The position numbers were made by a program, and so were the translations under genes. The notes under the pieces were generated by a model that was not told the DNA's origin, did no database searches, and worked only from the letters and a program-made list of their open reading frames with translations. A DNA stretch of 64,000 nt, from NCBI GenBank assembly GCA_963576475.1, contig OY754964.1, positions 48,744,861-48,808,860 on the forward strand, read 5' to 3'. Source of the stretch: Molanna angustata. Lineage: Eukaryota > Arthropoda > Insecta > Trichoptera > Molannidae. Below are positions 1 to 11,275 of this stretch, piece after piece (position 1 is the stretch's first letter; each line of letters starts with the position of its first letter).

Positions 1-220
1 TATCTACAGCAATAAAGAAATACCTACAAAAAAAGGAATGTAGAGTAAAACAAGTAAAAGAATGCGGTTGAAAGTATTATTTTCTGTGAAGATTTTATAT
101 CGGTTGTTTAAAATCTAAGTTGTAGTAAATTAATTTTGTGCGCAGGTGACGACACCTGCATTCTTTAGCTTGACGAGCTTGATTTATACCTATACCTACT
201 GAAAAAAATACATGTTAAAA
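1..220. other. AT-rich sequence, no feature seen
   Basis: I see no coding, RNA or repeat signal that can be named in this stretch. Confidence 0.5.
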
Positions 221-383
221 TTAACCGAACTGTAAAGACTACAAAACATTACGTTTTGTGCTACAAAATATTTTTGCCCTCAGCCAAACTATATAAAAGT
301 TTATATATAAATAGATAAACTTTTATTACTGATAACAAAGATTTGGCTAAAAATGCAGGTAGCCAGTTCGGTTGTCATATTTT
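221..383. repeat. Short MITE, AACCGAACT family, copy 1
   Basis: About 160 bp bounded by AACCGAACT on the left and AGTTCGGTT on the right, which are inverse complements. A second copy with the same ends and a similar AT-rich body lies at 33114-33270. A short body with terminal inverted repeats and no ORF fits a non-autonomous DNA transposon. The superfamily is not clear. Confidence 0.6.
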
Positions 384-384
384 T

Positions 385-950
385 TACTCCTCACTAACAC
401 AAGGTGATATAGTGGGGAGTTATGATTTCGCAATTTTTAAGGGTATTTTTTTTTTGCAGATTATCAAGTAGTATCATGCTGAGATTGTATTCTGAAAGTT
501 TCATCACAATGTATCTGTGTGTGTGTGCTATGTACGTCGTGTTCATTTTTTACTTTATCGATTATAGACTAAAGTACTCATTCGATTCTATTCAAATTTT
601 GCAAATATGTTTATCTAATACTTGATTAGATCCCATTAGATTTTGAACGATATATGAATAGTGCTTCTCAATTTTTTTAACTGTCAAATATTTCAAAGTG
701 ACCCCAAGCTCAGGAAACTAAAAATTTGAAATTTTTGTTTTCAATTTCGTAAAAAGACACATCACTTTCATAAAATAGCATTGAAGAGTTATCAAGTTTT
801 CATAATAAAATATTTAAATAAAAAATAATTTAACAAACTCATTTCATGAAAATGTTGGAAATTTTCCATACAAAATTTGAATACTTTATAGAATGACTTG
901 TTAGTAAGGAGTTTAGCGTTGGCCACAACCCACTCGTTTTCCGGTGTACT
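385..950 (+). repeat. Dispersed repeat, copy 1 of a ~560-bp pair
   Basis: This stretch is closely repeated at 39270-39835 in the same orientation, with shared blocks around TACTCCTCACTAAC, ATCATGCTGAGATT, CAAAGTGACCCCAAGCTCAG and TTTTCCATACAAAATTTG. The short ORF at 422-625 exists in both copies but differs by indels and looks like no known protein. I read it as a non-coding mobile-element fragment of unknown class. Confidence 0.65.
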
Positions 951-1973
951 CGTAAATACTTTTTCATCAAGGTTAATAAAATTTAAATAATAATAAAATT
1001 TAAATAATAATTCATTCATTCATACCATCACAGCATATCTCACAATGCGGAGTAACCACCAACAGATGTACGGGTGTGCATAAACTTATAAAAGGAAGCA
1101 CAACACATGCGCGTATATCTACACACCTGCCTCGCCCCACATTTAGAAGGGATGGTGAACTTCATTGCTATACTATTTGAGATGGCATTGTTGCCTGTTG
1201 TAAATGAATAGAAGCACTATTGTAATACGGTACCCTACAAACAATATATTTTATCAAATAATAAAAATTAAAAAAATAAGAATTTTCGGTAAACAGTTTA
1301 GGAACCCCTGGGCCCACACACAGTGGTCGGATAGTACCAGCAACAACTCAGCGACAATCAAAACAAACATCCATTAGCTAACACGTCAGATTTTTTTTTA
1401 TTAATACTCATACTATCTATTATTGCCACCTTGTTTCAAACTTTTCATTAAATTAACGGCAATCATAATATACATACATACATACACAGACAAACAATCG
1501 TACACATTAATTTATAAATATTATATTTTTTGCTAATTCTCCAATCGTACACCTCAAACATTTAGGTACATCAATCAATGAATATTGATTCGATTGATTT
1601 CAGAAATTCTCATTACCAACAAATAACCCACAACATTTAAGTTTAATCCACACTGAGAAAAAAATGTATTTGAAAATCAGATTTCATTTAAAAATACATA
1701 AAAATACATAGGTAGGTATTGTGTTACGTAATCCTTGATATCAATCATTATTTTTTTTTCTTAATAGAGGATTCATTATCTTTTTTGAACATTGCAATCA
1801 TTATGAGTACTTTTTATATTTCTATTTTTATTAATAATAAACACTTTCTTGCACCTTGCTCAAGTGGCGTGTTTTAATTTGATTTTTTTAATTATTTTTT
1901 AAATTTATTGAATACAACAGCATAGTATAATATTACAATAATAAAAGAATATTTATATTCGAATATTCTTTTT
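951..1973. other. AT-rich sequence without recognised gene
   Basis: No splice-compatible coding signal or named repeat is seen. There are poly-A/T runs and a few tetranucleotide CATA tracts near 1472-1487. Confidence 0.45.
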
Positions 1974-2395
1974 CAATTGCATATACGCAAACATTGGATT
2001 TTTTTCCCTTTCGGGAGTCAAATGATATTTTTATTGACAAACATTTTTTTCAACATCTCAATAGAGACGAAGTTGGGATATTGTAGAAGAACCAGGAACT
2101 CGAGGCACCTACAGGGCTTACGACCTGTCATCGGCTGGTTTACGTGATCACTATTTTCTGGTAAAATGTTACACACTATTCAAATATATAGAACTTTCAA
2201 AATTACATCGATAAGGGAACTCAATAAGAAGGCATAATTGGTGAACGTTGCGCAAGCGCTTAAAGTGATCACGTAAACCAACCGCTGACAGGTCGTAAGC
2301 CCTGTAGGTGCCTCGAGTTCTTGGTTCTTCTACAATATCCCAACTTCATCTCTATTGAGATGTTGAAAAAAATGTTTGTCAATAAGAATATTTAT
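1974..2395. mobile_element. Foldback MITE, copy 1 (long terminal inverted repeats)
   Basis: The arm around 2045-2150 (AACATCTCAATAGAG, GAAGTTGGGATATTGTAGAA, GGCTTACGACCTGTC, TTTACGTGATCAC) returns inverted at 2265-2366. The arms exceed 100 bp and bracket a ~110-bp centre. Related copies lie at 16930-17290 and 17921-18092. There is no ORF. This is a non-autonomous foldback-type element; its superfamily is undetermined. Confidence 0.8.
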
Positions 2396-2493
2396 ATTTT
2401 TACAACGCCAACAACTGAATCCATCATTTGACAATAAAGTAGGTACAGGTAGGTATAGTTTTTTTTAATATCGAATAAAGAATCTAATCAGTG

Positions 2494-2692
2494 GGGCAAG
2501 TCTGGTCCGACCGGCGTAATCAAAACCCTAGTGATTACCCATATCATGGATAAATTAATTTAATATATGGAGTTCTATAATATCTTTAGATGTCTAAGGA
2601 TATTATAGAACTCCATATATTAATTATATCCATAATATGGGTAATCACTAGGGTTTTGATTACGCTGGTCGGACCAGACTTGGCCCCCAGAG
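2494..2692. mobile_element. Hairpin MITE, GGGGCAAGTCTGGT family, copy 1
   Basis: This is a near-perfect inverted repeat. The ends GGGGCAAGTCTGGTC and GACCAGACTTGGCCCC flank arms containing TAATCAAAACCCTAGTGATT and TGGAGTTCTATAATATCTT. Further copies lie at 4086-4217, 46318-46443 and 59468-59728, with a remnant at 40995-41075. It is non-coding and likely forms a long RNA hairpin if transcribed. Confidence 0.85.
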
Positions 2693-2735
2693 TTCGAAAT
2701 GAAGACACAAGGAAAAAATGTATGATATGTAATTA

Positions 2736-3240
2736 ACAGAATGAAAGTTAACACATTGAGATGGTTTGGCCACTTGGGAAGAATGAATAAAGAGCACCTG
2801 ACGAAGAAAATATACAAAGCTGACAGCAACGGAATAAGAGGTCGGGGGCGCCCAAGAAAAGGATGGCACGACCATGTAAACGATATTCTGAAAGACGGAA
2901 AGGCAAGAAGCTTGAATAATAGACGAACATGTATAAGAGGATGTATGAATGTTGATGAGGCGATGAATGTGTGTCACGATAGAAATAAGTGGCGTTTGGT
3001 TCTCTCTGCCTACCCCGCGAGGGAGATGGCGTGATGGTATGTAAAAAGAATCTAAAAAGAGGCAGTGAGTAGACAGGAAGTGAAGGGGAAGGGAAGTAGG
3101 TGACCATATATATAATAGTAGAAGAGCGTGTATGATACGATGCATGGCCGTGAATAAATTAAAAAATGTATGTCGAGATAGAGGACTCTGGCGTTCTGTT
3201 CTCTCTGCCTACCCCAAATGGAGAAATTTTATGGTATGGT
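2736..3240 (+). pseudogene. LINE reverse-transcriptase C-terminal tail (RTE-like), 5'-truncated
   Basis: The reading frame at 2741-3034 encodes a peptide with LRWFGHLGRM, a GRGRPRKGWHDHV block and SAYPAREM at the end. This is the usual extreme C-terminus of many insect endonuclease/reverse-transcriptase elements, probably RTE-like. A second degenerate copy of the last ~40 codons follows at about 3106-3240 (CRDRGLWRSVLSAYP-like). The catalytic RT and endonuclease domains are absent, so this is a dead 5'-truncated insertion. The inverse-orientation copy at 26901-27290 is closely related. Confidence 0.75.
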
Positions 3241-3680
3241 TATAACCATTAATAAAGTTTTTAATTATGAAACCCATTTCTATTATATACAGTCTTTAAA
3301 CAAAAAAAAACACACCTTAAACTATGAAATCATTATTCGACGACACTATTCCATAATAGTCGAAAGTAATAATTTGTCTACACGGTTTGAGAAACATAGT
3401 TAATGTAAACTGTTTTTATTTATCTTTTCCAAACATTCTACTCATTAACTGTATTTAATATGTTAAATACAACATTAAAATAATACATTGTATGTCATGT
3501 AGTTTCACACAATAATCCAAAACTAATTTTGCCTACTTCTGCTATGCAATATGGTATTTGTCAAACTGATTATATTCACCTTGGTACCTATATTGTGAAA
3601 TTCTTTAAAATAAGATACTCTACTTAAAAAGCACACTTCAAAGACAGTTCTTGTCATTATTTTATATTATAATCATAATT
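3241..3680. other. AT-rich sequence, no feature seen
   Basis: Short ORFs here (for example 3218-3403) have no recognisable domain. Confidence 0.45.
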
Positions 3681-3685
3681 ACTAT

Positions 3686-3830
3686 AGGTCGGTGGCAGAG
3701 CGGCTAGCGCAGTGGATAAGTAATCCAGAAGATGCGGATTCTAATCCTGCCTCAACTGATTTCGTTCACAAGCATTATTTTTTTATGTTTTGTTCAGAAA
3801 ATGTATGAGGATGTATAAGTTCTTGTAAGA
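3686..3830 (+). mobile_element. tRNA-derived SINE, family 2, copy 1
   Basis: The left end GGTCGGTGGCAGAGCGGCTAG resembles a tRNA A-box region. The stretch ATGCGGATTCTAATCCTGCC sits where a B box should be but is degenerate. An inverse copy at 37488-37600 keeps a better B box (GGATTCGAACTCGCGACC on the plus strand). It is not a working tRNA gene because the arms do not pair well. Confidence 0.65.
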
Positions 3831-3984
3831 AGAAAATTATATTAACACTTTAAGAATATTATTTATTTATTTATATAGAATAAACTTTTTTCCTTATATC
3901 TAGTAACAAAATTTTTAAATGCATAATAATATATTTAACTTACATTAGGTTACATAATCGTTACCAGATATTTTACTATTGTCA

Positions 3985-4480
3985 TAAACTGCCCCACTAG
4001 GTAAAACCTGTTCTGAGACAGTGTATAGATGTCTAATTAGTTTTCAGTTTTGGTTAATAACTATGGGAGTATTTTCAGAGTTCTGGAGGGCAAGTCTGGT
4101 TCAACCGGCGAAATCAAAACCCTAGTGATTACCCATATCATGGATATAATTATCGTATGGAGTTCTATGACATCTAAAGATTATTAATTTCGCCGATTGA
4201 ACCAGACTTGCCCCCCAGGTGATTAATTTATTTTTAATATAGTCTCTGCGCTTTTTTTAATCCAAATTTTAATGTCTCGCTTAAATTTTTCAAGTTACTG
4301 TTTTGTCTAAGTGTTAAAGGTAGTTCGTTGTATAATTTGACTCCAAAATACAGGAAATTTCTTTGTCCAAAAGTTGTCTTGAGTCTAGGTATTAGGAGTT
4401 TACCCTGTTCGGTATGTCTAGTTGGTCTAGATGTTTGCGTATCTATGTATCTTCAGATTTTAAGAAATATAACGCGTTTT
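3985..4480 (-). pseudogene. LINE C-terminal tail and 3' UTR, interrupted by a MITE
   Basis: On the minus strand 4480 to 4220 encodes a decayed LINE tail (FGQRNFLYFGVKLYNELP-like). It matches the region following the RT tail at 40130-40690. The likely 3' UTR hairpin GCCCCACTAGGTAAAACCTG begins at 3991. A hairpin MITE at 4086-4217 splits the fragment. Non-functional. Confidence 0.6.
4086..4217. mobile_element. Hairpin MITE, GGGGCAAGTCTGGT family, copy 2
   Basis: The ends GGGCAAGTCTGGTTCAACCG and its inverse (CGATTGAACCAGACTTGCCC) are intact. The right arm is shortened compared with the 2494-2692 copy. It is nested in a LINE remnant, so it inserted after the LINE. Confidence 0.8.
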
Positions 4481-4559
4481 TAATTCATAATATACGAGTA
4501 TTATTGAAAAAGTTGACACCATCATTTTACAAGGATTAAACATTAAAGATGCAGATACA

Positions 4560-4690
4560 ATAAATCAGTGTAATAGGTTAGCATGCATAAAGCCATGCAT
4601 CAATGTGTATGAGGTCAAAAAAATAGGCATGTCAGGATAGAAAAGTATGGCGTACGGTTCTGTCTTCCAATCTAAAAAAGGGAAACGGCT
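4560..4690 (+). pseudogene. Degenerate LINE tail fragment
   Basis: The stretch with TGCATAAAGCCATGCATCAA and GTATGGCGTACGGTTCTGTC resembles the last ~40 codons of the LINE tail at 2736-3240 (C-rich, then R..W..VLSxYP). It has stops and indels. Confidence 0.4.
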
Positions 4691-4799
4691 CTCTAAATTA
4701 CTTGGCTCCACAACTCATTCTATAACTATGTCAAAATAATGTATTATCATGGAGGCATCTCAGATTGAGATCATCTGGAACACTGAATGTGCATACCTA

Positions 4800-4915
4800 C
4801 CGATAAATAAATTGTTGAGTTTCGTCGTGGAGTGAAGCGGTCCGCGCATATACCGACCAAGCGAAAACTCAAATTTGCGTTCTGCGTACTCAAGAAGTTT
4901 GCCGTTAAATATACA
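4800..4915. repeat. Short dispersed repeat (GCGGTCCGCGCATATACC), copy 1
   Basis: This resembles 8140-8260 and 31168-31285: each has a CG-rich head, GACCAAGCGAAAACTCAAAT-like centre, then a TTCTGCGCACTC-like block. The two ends are roughly inverse complementary, as in a MITE. Confidence 0.5.
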
Positions 4916-5840
4916 ATTTATTTGAAAGGAATTTTCCATTGGATAGACTCAATAAGGCGGCTTACTATACATCACAGTTTGTGTGAAAAACTGTGATCGC
5001 CTTTTAAAAATACCACAGAGAATCGACACACGAATTTTAAATAAAACACATTGTTCTTTATTCTACATACAATGTATGTAGAATCAAAAATATTATATTG
5101 TATGTAAAATCAAAAACATATTGTTTTAATATAAAGTGGAATTCAACCAAATAAAGAATCTATAGTTAATTATATCGTTTAATTATTATATTTTATTTAT
5201 TCTAGTAACATACAGTTTTGAAATTCAAAACTCAAAATTATTTCACAATTACAAAACCAAAGTACGGTCTTATAAAAAACAACAGAAATTACAATACCTA
5301 TAGGTGTACAAAAAGATAAATAAATGAGGACTCCCTTTTCATTGTATTCTTCATATTAAAAGTTGAAATTTATATCATTATTATTTTACAAATGTATATT
5401 ATTTTGCTTTCAACTGTTTTTACATTGAAAACACGTAAAAACATAAAAAAAAGTTGTTTAATCTAACCGAATAAAAATGAAATGATATAACTTTCAGCCG
5501 GAAATGGATAGCTTTGTTCAAAATATAAAATGAATCAAGCTGAAAATAGTTTGTACATATATTGGCATCGGTTATACACAAATTCTGAAATATTCAGAGC
5601 GCTCAATGGTCGAGAAGTTAGCTAAAGATCGATTGCAAAATTCCAGTACATCAGTCAGACAGACAAATAGACATGTAAAGTTAAAGAAAAGGGTGTTAAA
5701 AGACAAACTATAAACTACTCTGTCTTCTTTTTTAACTTTTAAAAGATCTGTTTGACAAGATTTAGTCTTGGTCATTTCCTCTATCCTTGCATATATAATA
5801 TAAGTCGCAGTCACCTTCCCTTCTCCATAGGGAACGTTAT
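4916..5840. other. AT-rich sequence without recognised gene
   Basis: It contains a small hairpin near 4972-5003 (ATCACAGTTTGTG / CTGTGAT). The ORF at 5572-5814 has no recognisable domain. Confidence 0.4.
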
Positions 5841-5844
5841 AGAA

Positions 5845-6335
5845 CTAAGTATCCCCGAAGCGGCTGCTCGTCGGACAAAACAAGAAACTAACATCATGCA
5901 TATGACATACCACTACCACAAGAGTTCAACCACAAACGTGGATGCCCGTCAATCATGGCGAGGGTTACCCTCCCAACAGTGCCACGTTAACACTAGACTA
6001 TCACAGGAAGCATTCGCCACGCCTGTAGTACTTTCAGTACTTCGATTTCCACAACAGGCACAGCGTCCGCTACACTTGCCTCATCATCATGGCGGGCTAC
6101 CGCCGAATGGGTCGTGCCCACCAATCATGCCGGGGAGCTCTTCCACCCCTTAGTACTCGTGTTGGCGATTTACAGGTACCACACCACGTGAACAGTACTT
6201 TCAGGTCTTCGATTTCCACGCTCAGTGAATAATGCAGGCTGGATCCTCGCCGCGTGTCACTAGTCACCGTCGAGCGAGACATTAAGGCGTGTGCCCTGCC
6301 CTGCCGCAGCCCCATCCTAGGATTCTGGGCAAAAG
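5845..6335. repeat. GC-rich, internally duplicated unclassified segment
   Basis: This is clearly richer in GC than its surroundings. Two imperfect units share AGTACTTTCAG and CTTCGATTTCCAC (about 6030 and 6195) plus ATCATGGCG or ATCATGCCGG blocks. ORFs on both strands (5752-6153 plus, 6097-6315 minus) show no conserved domain. The composition fits a non-LTR retrotransposon 5' region or another mobile fragment, but I cannot assign it. Confidence 0.4.
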
Positions 6336-7690
6336 GTTGGTGCCCCCTTTATTTCTTACCTATGGCATAATATTATGATTAGTAAGTAAATGAAAATGAA
6401 AAAAATCTTTTGAAATTATGGTCACCTTATTCTGTAATAGGTATCAATGGGTATCGGATCTGGCCGACCCGATTGTTATTTCAATTTGCGATGCGTCGAT
6501 TCCCCTATAATATTTATTTGGTTTATAAATCGATAGCTTTTGGCGGCATCCATCTCATCGGCCTTATTGAAACCACATCAACACGTGTTGATCCCGTGAT
6601 GTACCTACCATCTACATATTGGTTCTCATTTGGATATTTTATACATTCCATCGTGTGCATATCTAGGTGATTGATAGAAGATACCTTCAAACATTCTATA
6701 TCTGGACAGCAAGGAGTCAATTATATCCACACGGTGTTACAAGTCAATAATTGCATCACACTAGATGAACATTTCACTTGAGAAATTCGTCAGTTCTACA
6801 TATTCCGATATAATTGTTAATTGAATAAATGAGTCATCTATTTTGTACTTTTCGTGTGCTTCTTATGGAGTGAATTCAGAGAAAATTCATAAAGTACCTA
6901 CATCAGTTGTCGTAGGAAATATTTGTAAACTACTCGTATGTAATACGACATCTTTGTTTATACAAAATATTACACAATTTAATATATTATGATTCTGACA
7001 TTGTTGAGAGCTCAATAGAGTGCAAGCTTTAAATTGTAGGCAAAATGATATTAGGTATAATGTGAATGCCTTCCACTACTCCACACTTATCTCGTAAAAA
7101 TTAACGATGTGACCCCAAAATATAGGCATAATTTTCATATATACCAAAATTCTCCTAAAAATGACCAGGCTTATCCCCGCTTTACAACCATTTCTATTAA
7201 ACCTTCAAGCAACTAAATAAATGAATGGAAAAAAAAACATGTCTATTTTGTGAAGTGTTTTCACTTTTAAACAATACTTTTCATTATATCTACAGTTATC
7301 GCAGGCGCGACTTCATCCATTATTTTTTTTTATTTTTTTTTTTTTATAAAAACAATTTATTTTATTGACTTATAGAATCAAAAGTTTAATTAAAAGTTAA
7401 CAAACGTATTTTACTAACCTCTTTTAGGCTCTTTTTAGAAGGAAAAATTAGTTAGGTAAAATATTATAGGAATCGCACTAGGCGAAATGCCTGTACTGAG
7501 GTAGTACTCTTAAGACATTATTAGTCTTAATCGACAGGTTAAATCTTATACAAACTTATATGATAAAATATTTACATATATTAATGAGCAATTTATAACC
7601 TACAGCACAACATCTTTTCTTTCTCTTAACTGACGAAAGTGACAAACTTGGGGTTATATTTTCCATGTTGCTATTACACTGTTAATAACT
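6336..7690. other. AT-rich sequence without recognised gene
   Basis: There are poly-T tracts near 7323-7345. ORFs at 6410-6670 and 6523-6720 overlap antiparallel and show no family signal. Confidence 0.4.
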
Positions 7691-7714
7691 ACATTGGGGA
7701 TGTCGACTGACTTA

Positions 7715-7968
7715 ACTTCTTCTTCTTCTTCTTCTTCTTCTTCAGCCAGTTTTCATCCATTCTTGGACATAGGCCTCTCCTTTGATCCTCCACAACTCCC
7801 TGTCTTGGGCACACTGCATCCATCTCCCTCCGGCACATTTCTTGATGTCATCAGACCACCTTGCCTGGGGTCTGCCAACACCTCTTCGGCTTGTTCTCGG
7901 TCGCCATTCTAAGATCTTTTTGGTCCATCGTGAATCCTGGCATCTGGCAATACAAGGATTCATCTGAC
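7715..7968 (-). pseudogene. RTE-like LINE tail with TTC-repeat 3' end
   Basis: The minus-strand frame carries RWTKKILEWRPRTSRRGVGR, then a P.ARW.DDI block and AYVQEWMKTG before a stop. The (TTC)n run at 7717-7742 is the tail repeat, (GAA)n on the coding strand. The same tail in plus orientation is at 24175-24422. These are the last ~75 codons of an RTE-like endonuclease/RT ORF. The element is 5'-truncated and lacks all catalytic domains. Confidence 0.8.
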
Positions 7969-8139
7969 TTAACTAATACCTGTGATTAGTCGACCGTTTA
8001 TTGCAGTGGGCGGTACCTGCGCAAAGGGAGTCTAAAAACGGTTCTTAGTAGGTCACTCTTAGGAGAATTTTACTTTATGACGTAGTTCCGTTGAAATATG
8101 TCGATTATCAATATTCTGATAAAATTCAAACATCTTGAT

Positions 8140-8260
8140 TTTATTGCTCTGGGGGGAAACGGTTTGCGCACACTGATAATCAAGCGATCCAGGCGAAAAC
8201 TTGATTTTTTTGTTCTGCGCACTCACGATGATTTTCTAGATGTTTGGCGATAACTATACT
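8140..8260. repeat. Short dispersed repeat (GCGGTCCGCGC family), copy 2
   Basis: It shares GGTTTGCGCACACTGATAAT-like and CAGGCGAAAACTTGATTT-like blocks with 4800-4915 and 31168-31285. Confidence 0.45.
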
Positions 8261-9154
8261 AGCTGCTCGTATTTCAATAAGACTCAAATCGTCAATTTCA
8301 CCAAGTAAAAAATGAAATTTTTGATGCACAAAATTAGGCCGTTCCTTTTAATAGAAACTGTCATAAAAAAACAATGGCGGCTTTCGGCGTAGTATTGCGC
8401 ATGCTCCACTCAAAGATTTCAGTTCCGCACGCACACTTAAATCGGAAATCAGCCATAAAAATCAAATTAATGAATATCTTATTCGTAGTTTCTCGGTACA
8501 TGCATGTAACGTAGGTCTTTTATTTATAAAGCTAATAAAACACCATGGGGTAGCACAGCGTAGTTTGCACTATTCCAGCTCACTAACCGCATTACTTCCT
8601 CATCCTCTTTTTCAACTCCCATACCCTCTCCGGTATACCAACATACATAGTATTATATTCTCCCAGATTGGGTTTTGTTTATCTTCCACGTTCCCTTGGG
8701 AAGACGTTGAATCTAACCTCGAGCGTAATGCTACCCGATGTATGTGATACGTTTTTTAAATTAGCCAACCAACTGTGTTTCTTATACATATGAACATTAC
8801 ATAGAAAAATTTCTATCTTGTCCAAATATCGCTCGGTCAGTAAAGTGCATAGAGATTGCAATTTCTGGGTCCCTCATCCAGCATTCTGTTGGATCCAGCG
8901 CATTTTAAGACCTGCACCAAGCGCTGGATCCAGCGCTGCGGATCCAAAAGAAATTCATTATTAAAATAATGGCTCTAAAGTCTACATTTACTAGGTTTTG
9001 ATACACTACACTACCGCTCGATGGAGAGTGCGATGCGACGTCATATAAATCAAGTATAGTAGATATATTATATGAGATATGACTGTATATTGTGATACAT
9101 TATTGTGATTAAAATAAGTACCTAATAGTCTAAGAGATGGTAACGTCAAAAAAC
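8261..9154. other. Unassigned sequence with an 18-bp palindrome
   Basis: There is no recognised gene. A perfect 18-bp palindrome AGCGCTGGATCCAGCGCT spans 8920-8937, with a related half-copy (TTGGATCCAGCGC) at 8890. ORFs at 8565-8747 and 8679-8861 have no domain. Confidence 0.4.
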
Positions 9155-9157
9155 AAT

Positions 9158-9922
9158 TCATGAGTTTATGGCCGGTTTTATAATAATTCCTTCCTTATTA
9201 AATAAAGGTATGAAAAAGGTAAGTCTTGCACCTGGGAGTGATTGCGTTTGCTAATGCGCATCCCCTTTATATAGGTGAAAATCAGGGGCGTGCCTCGAAC
9301 CTTCTGACTAGGCAAACCCTGAAAGATATTGCGAATAAATGTCGAAAATTTAATGTTTTCTCTAGCATCGTTTTTCATTTGAGTGGCCATGGAAATATTT
9401 GAAAACTACATGACAAATAATATAAATTTACAATTGTGGCCCTCTCAAGCATCGTATCTACATACAGTTCATTTTTTTTTTCTTGTTGTATATATGTAGT
9501 TTCAATAAAACAGACAAAATTTCTTAACTTATCTAATATTCATAGGCAGGCCAAGATTTTCGACTTCTATAAACAATTCCGCTACTGGTAAAATTGCAGA
9601 TTTTAGTATCATTTGTATCTTTGTAAAGCCCTTTCTATGCTCTTATACCACCCATATGATTATAATGAAACTTGGTTATTTGTTCAGCGCACACCGGGGA
9701 AGATTTCTGAAGCAAAAATCCTTTATTTTTTTTACATATTTTATAAACGGACGGATTTTGTAAATACAAATAAAATACAAGTACCTACAAATTCTATTGA
9801 AATAATGTCAAAATCTGCAAATTTCACATATAAAGAGGATGCGCACTTACACAGGTGCCAGACTTACCTTTTTCATACCTATATTCAATAAGGAAGGAAG
9901 TGAATCGCCATAAATAAAAAAA
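9158..9922. mobile_element. Foldback element, ~765 bp
   Basis: The left arm (9165-9275: TTATGGC, TTCCTTCCTTATT, GGTATGAAAAAGGTAAGTCT, GCGCATCC) returns inverted at 9830-9920 (AGACTTACCTTTTTCATACC, AATAAGGAAGGAA, GCCATAAATAA). The arms are ~100 bp with some divergence. The ORF at 9613-9891 crosses the centre and right arm and has no domain match that I recognise. Confidence 0.65.
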
Positions 9923-9959
9923 AAACATTCATTAGGTAGGTACTTAACAGAGCTTTCTA

Positions 9960-10462
9960 CAGCTCGCTACTGATTGGTATCACAGCTACTGATAGGTATC
10001 ACAATAACTGATAGGTATCACAGCTACTGATTGGTATCACAGCTACTGATAGGTATCACAATAACTGATAGGTATCACAGCTACTGATTTGCATCACAGC
10101 TACTGATAGGTATCACAATAACTGATAGGTATCACAGCTACTGATTGGTATCACAGCTAGTGATAGGTATCACAGCTACTGATTAGCATCACAGCTACTG
10201 ATAGGTATCACAATAACTGATAGGTATCACAGCTACTGATAGGTATCACAATAACTGATAGGTATCACAGCTACTGATTGGTATCACAGCTAGTGATAGG
10301 TATCACAGCTACTGATTAGCATCACAGCTACTGATAGGTATCACAATAACTGATAGGTATCACAGCTACTGATTGGTATCACAGCTAGTGATAGGTATCA
10401 CAGCTACTGATTAGCATCACAGCTACTGATAGGTATCACAATAACTGATAGGTATCACAGCT
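9960..10462. repeat. 19-bp minisatellite with higher-order structure
   Basis: About 26 tandem copies of a 19-bp unit, typically CAGCTACTGATAGGTATCA. Variants include CAATAACTGATAGGTATCA, CAGCTAGTGATAGGTATCA and CAGCTACTGATTAGCATCA. The variants recur in a fixed five-unit order (95 bp) three times in the right half, which shows higher-order amplification. There is no coding frame. A unit of 19 bp is not a multiple of three. Confidence 0.95.
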
Positions 10463-10850
10463 CCTCTTATATTGTATTAAATTATATTTTATCTGTTGGT
10501 ATTAAGTTGTGGTATCTCGTCTTCTTAATAAGAAAAAATAACATTTCAGTCATGAATGTTGAACAAGACGAAACTGTCTGTCTGTGTAAACTTCATTGTT
10601 TCCAGCAGGGTACTAAATGAAATCAAATCGCTAAGTAAACCACCACTAAACCCCTCCTCCAATAATAGAAGCACCTATATACATCATGGCCAGGGGCGGT
10701 TTCGGGAACAATTTTATTTAAGAATGAAATGCAACTACATAGTACATATATGTACATGGTATGTTGTTTTATGTATTTTTTCAGTGTAGATAGGATATAT
10801 AATAAACTACTTCATCGACAAACGATTGTTTTTTACTTTGTGGTATCATT
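10463..10850. other. Unassigned sequence
   Basis: The ORF at 10556-10789 has no recognisable domain or splice context. Confidence 0.4.
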
Positions 10851-10854
10851 TTGC

Positions 10855-11275
10855 AATTAATTAAATGAAATAAAACACAACACTACATACATAACTTTTA
10901 TTCAATTGAATAAAAATTCCTCTACATGTTTTTATTTATTTTATTTTTAACTAACACAAACAACTAATTAAGATAATATAATATATGATACATCAATTAT
11001 CTAAATCTAATGTCAATTACATGTGTCAAATACATTTTTGTTAATGTGTGTAGTGTAAGTACCTAGTAAAGTATTTTAATTATTAATTATGTTACGAGAA
11101 CAAAATTCTTAAGACTCAGAAGGATACAAAGTATACTATATAGAGTATCCTCTTTGTATCCTCCTGAGAATGGGAACATTGTTCTCGTAGCATGTAAAAA
11201 AAATTTATTCAATTGAATAAAAGTTATAATTGTAGTGGTGTACACAAAGTTGTGTTTTATTTCATTTAATATAAT
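10855..11275. mobile_element. Foldback MITE with two nested inverted repeats
   Basis: The outer arms (AAATGAAATAAAACACAAC and TTTTATTCAATTGAATAAA) recur inverted at 11205-11272. An inner hairpin at 11094-11192 pairs TACGAGAACAAA and TCAGAAGGATACAAAG with CTTTGTATCCTCCTGA and TTGTTCTCGTA. There is no ORF. Confidence 0.75.

Noticed and set aside
2660..3145. 161-aa minus-strand ORF
   Set aside because: It is antisense to a LINE tail whose plus-strand frame carries the conserved motifs.
9960..10462. CRISPR-like array
   Set aside because: Direct 19-bp tandem units without unique spacers, in a eukaryotic genome.
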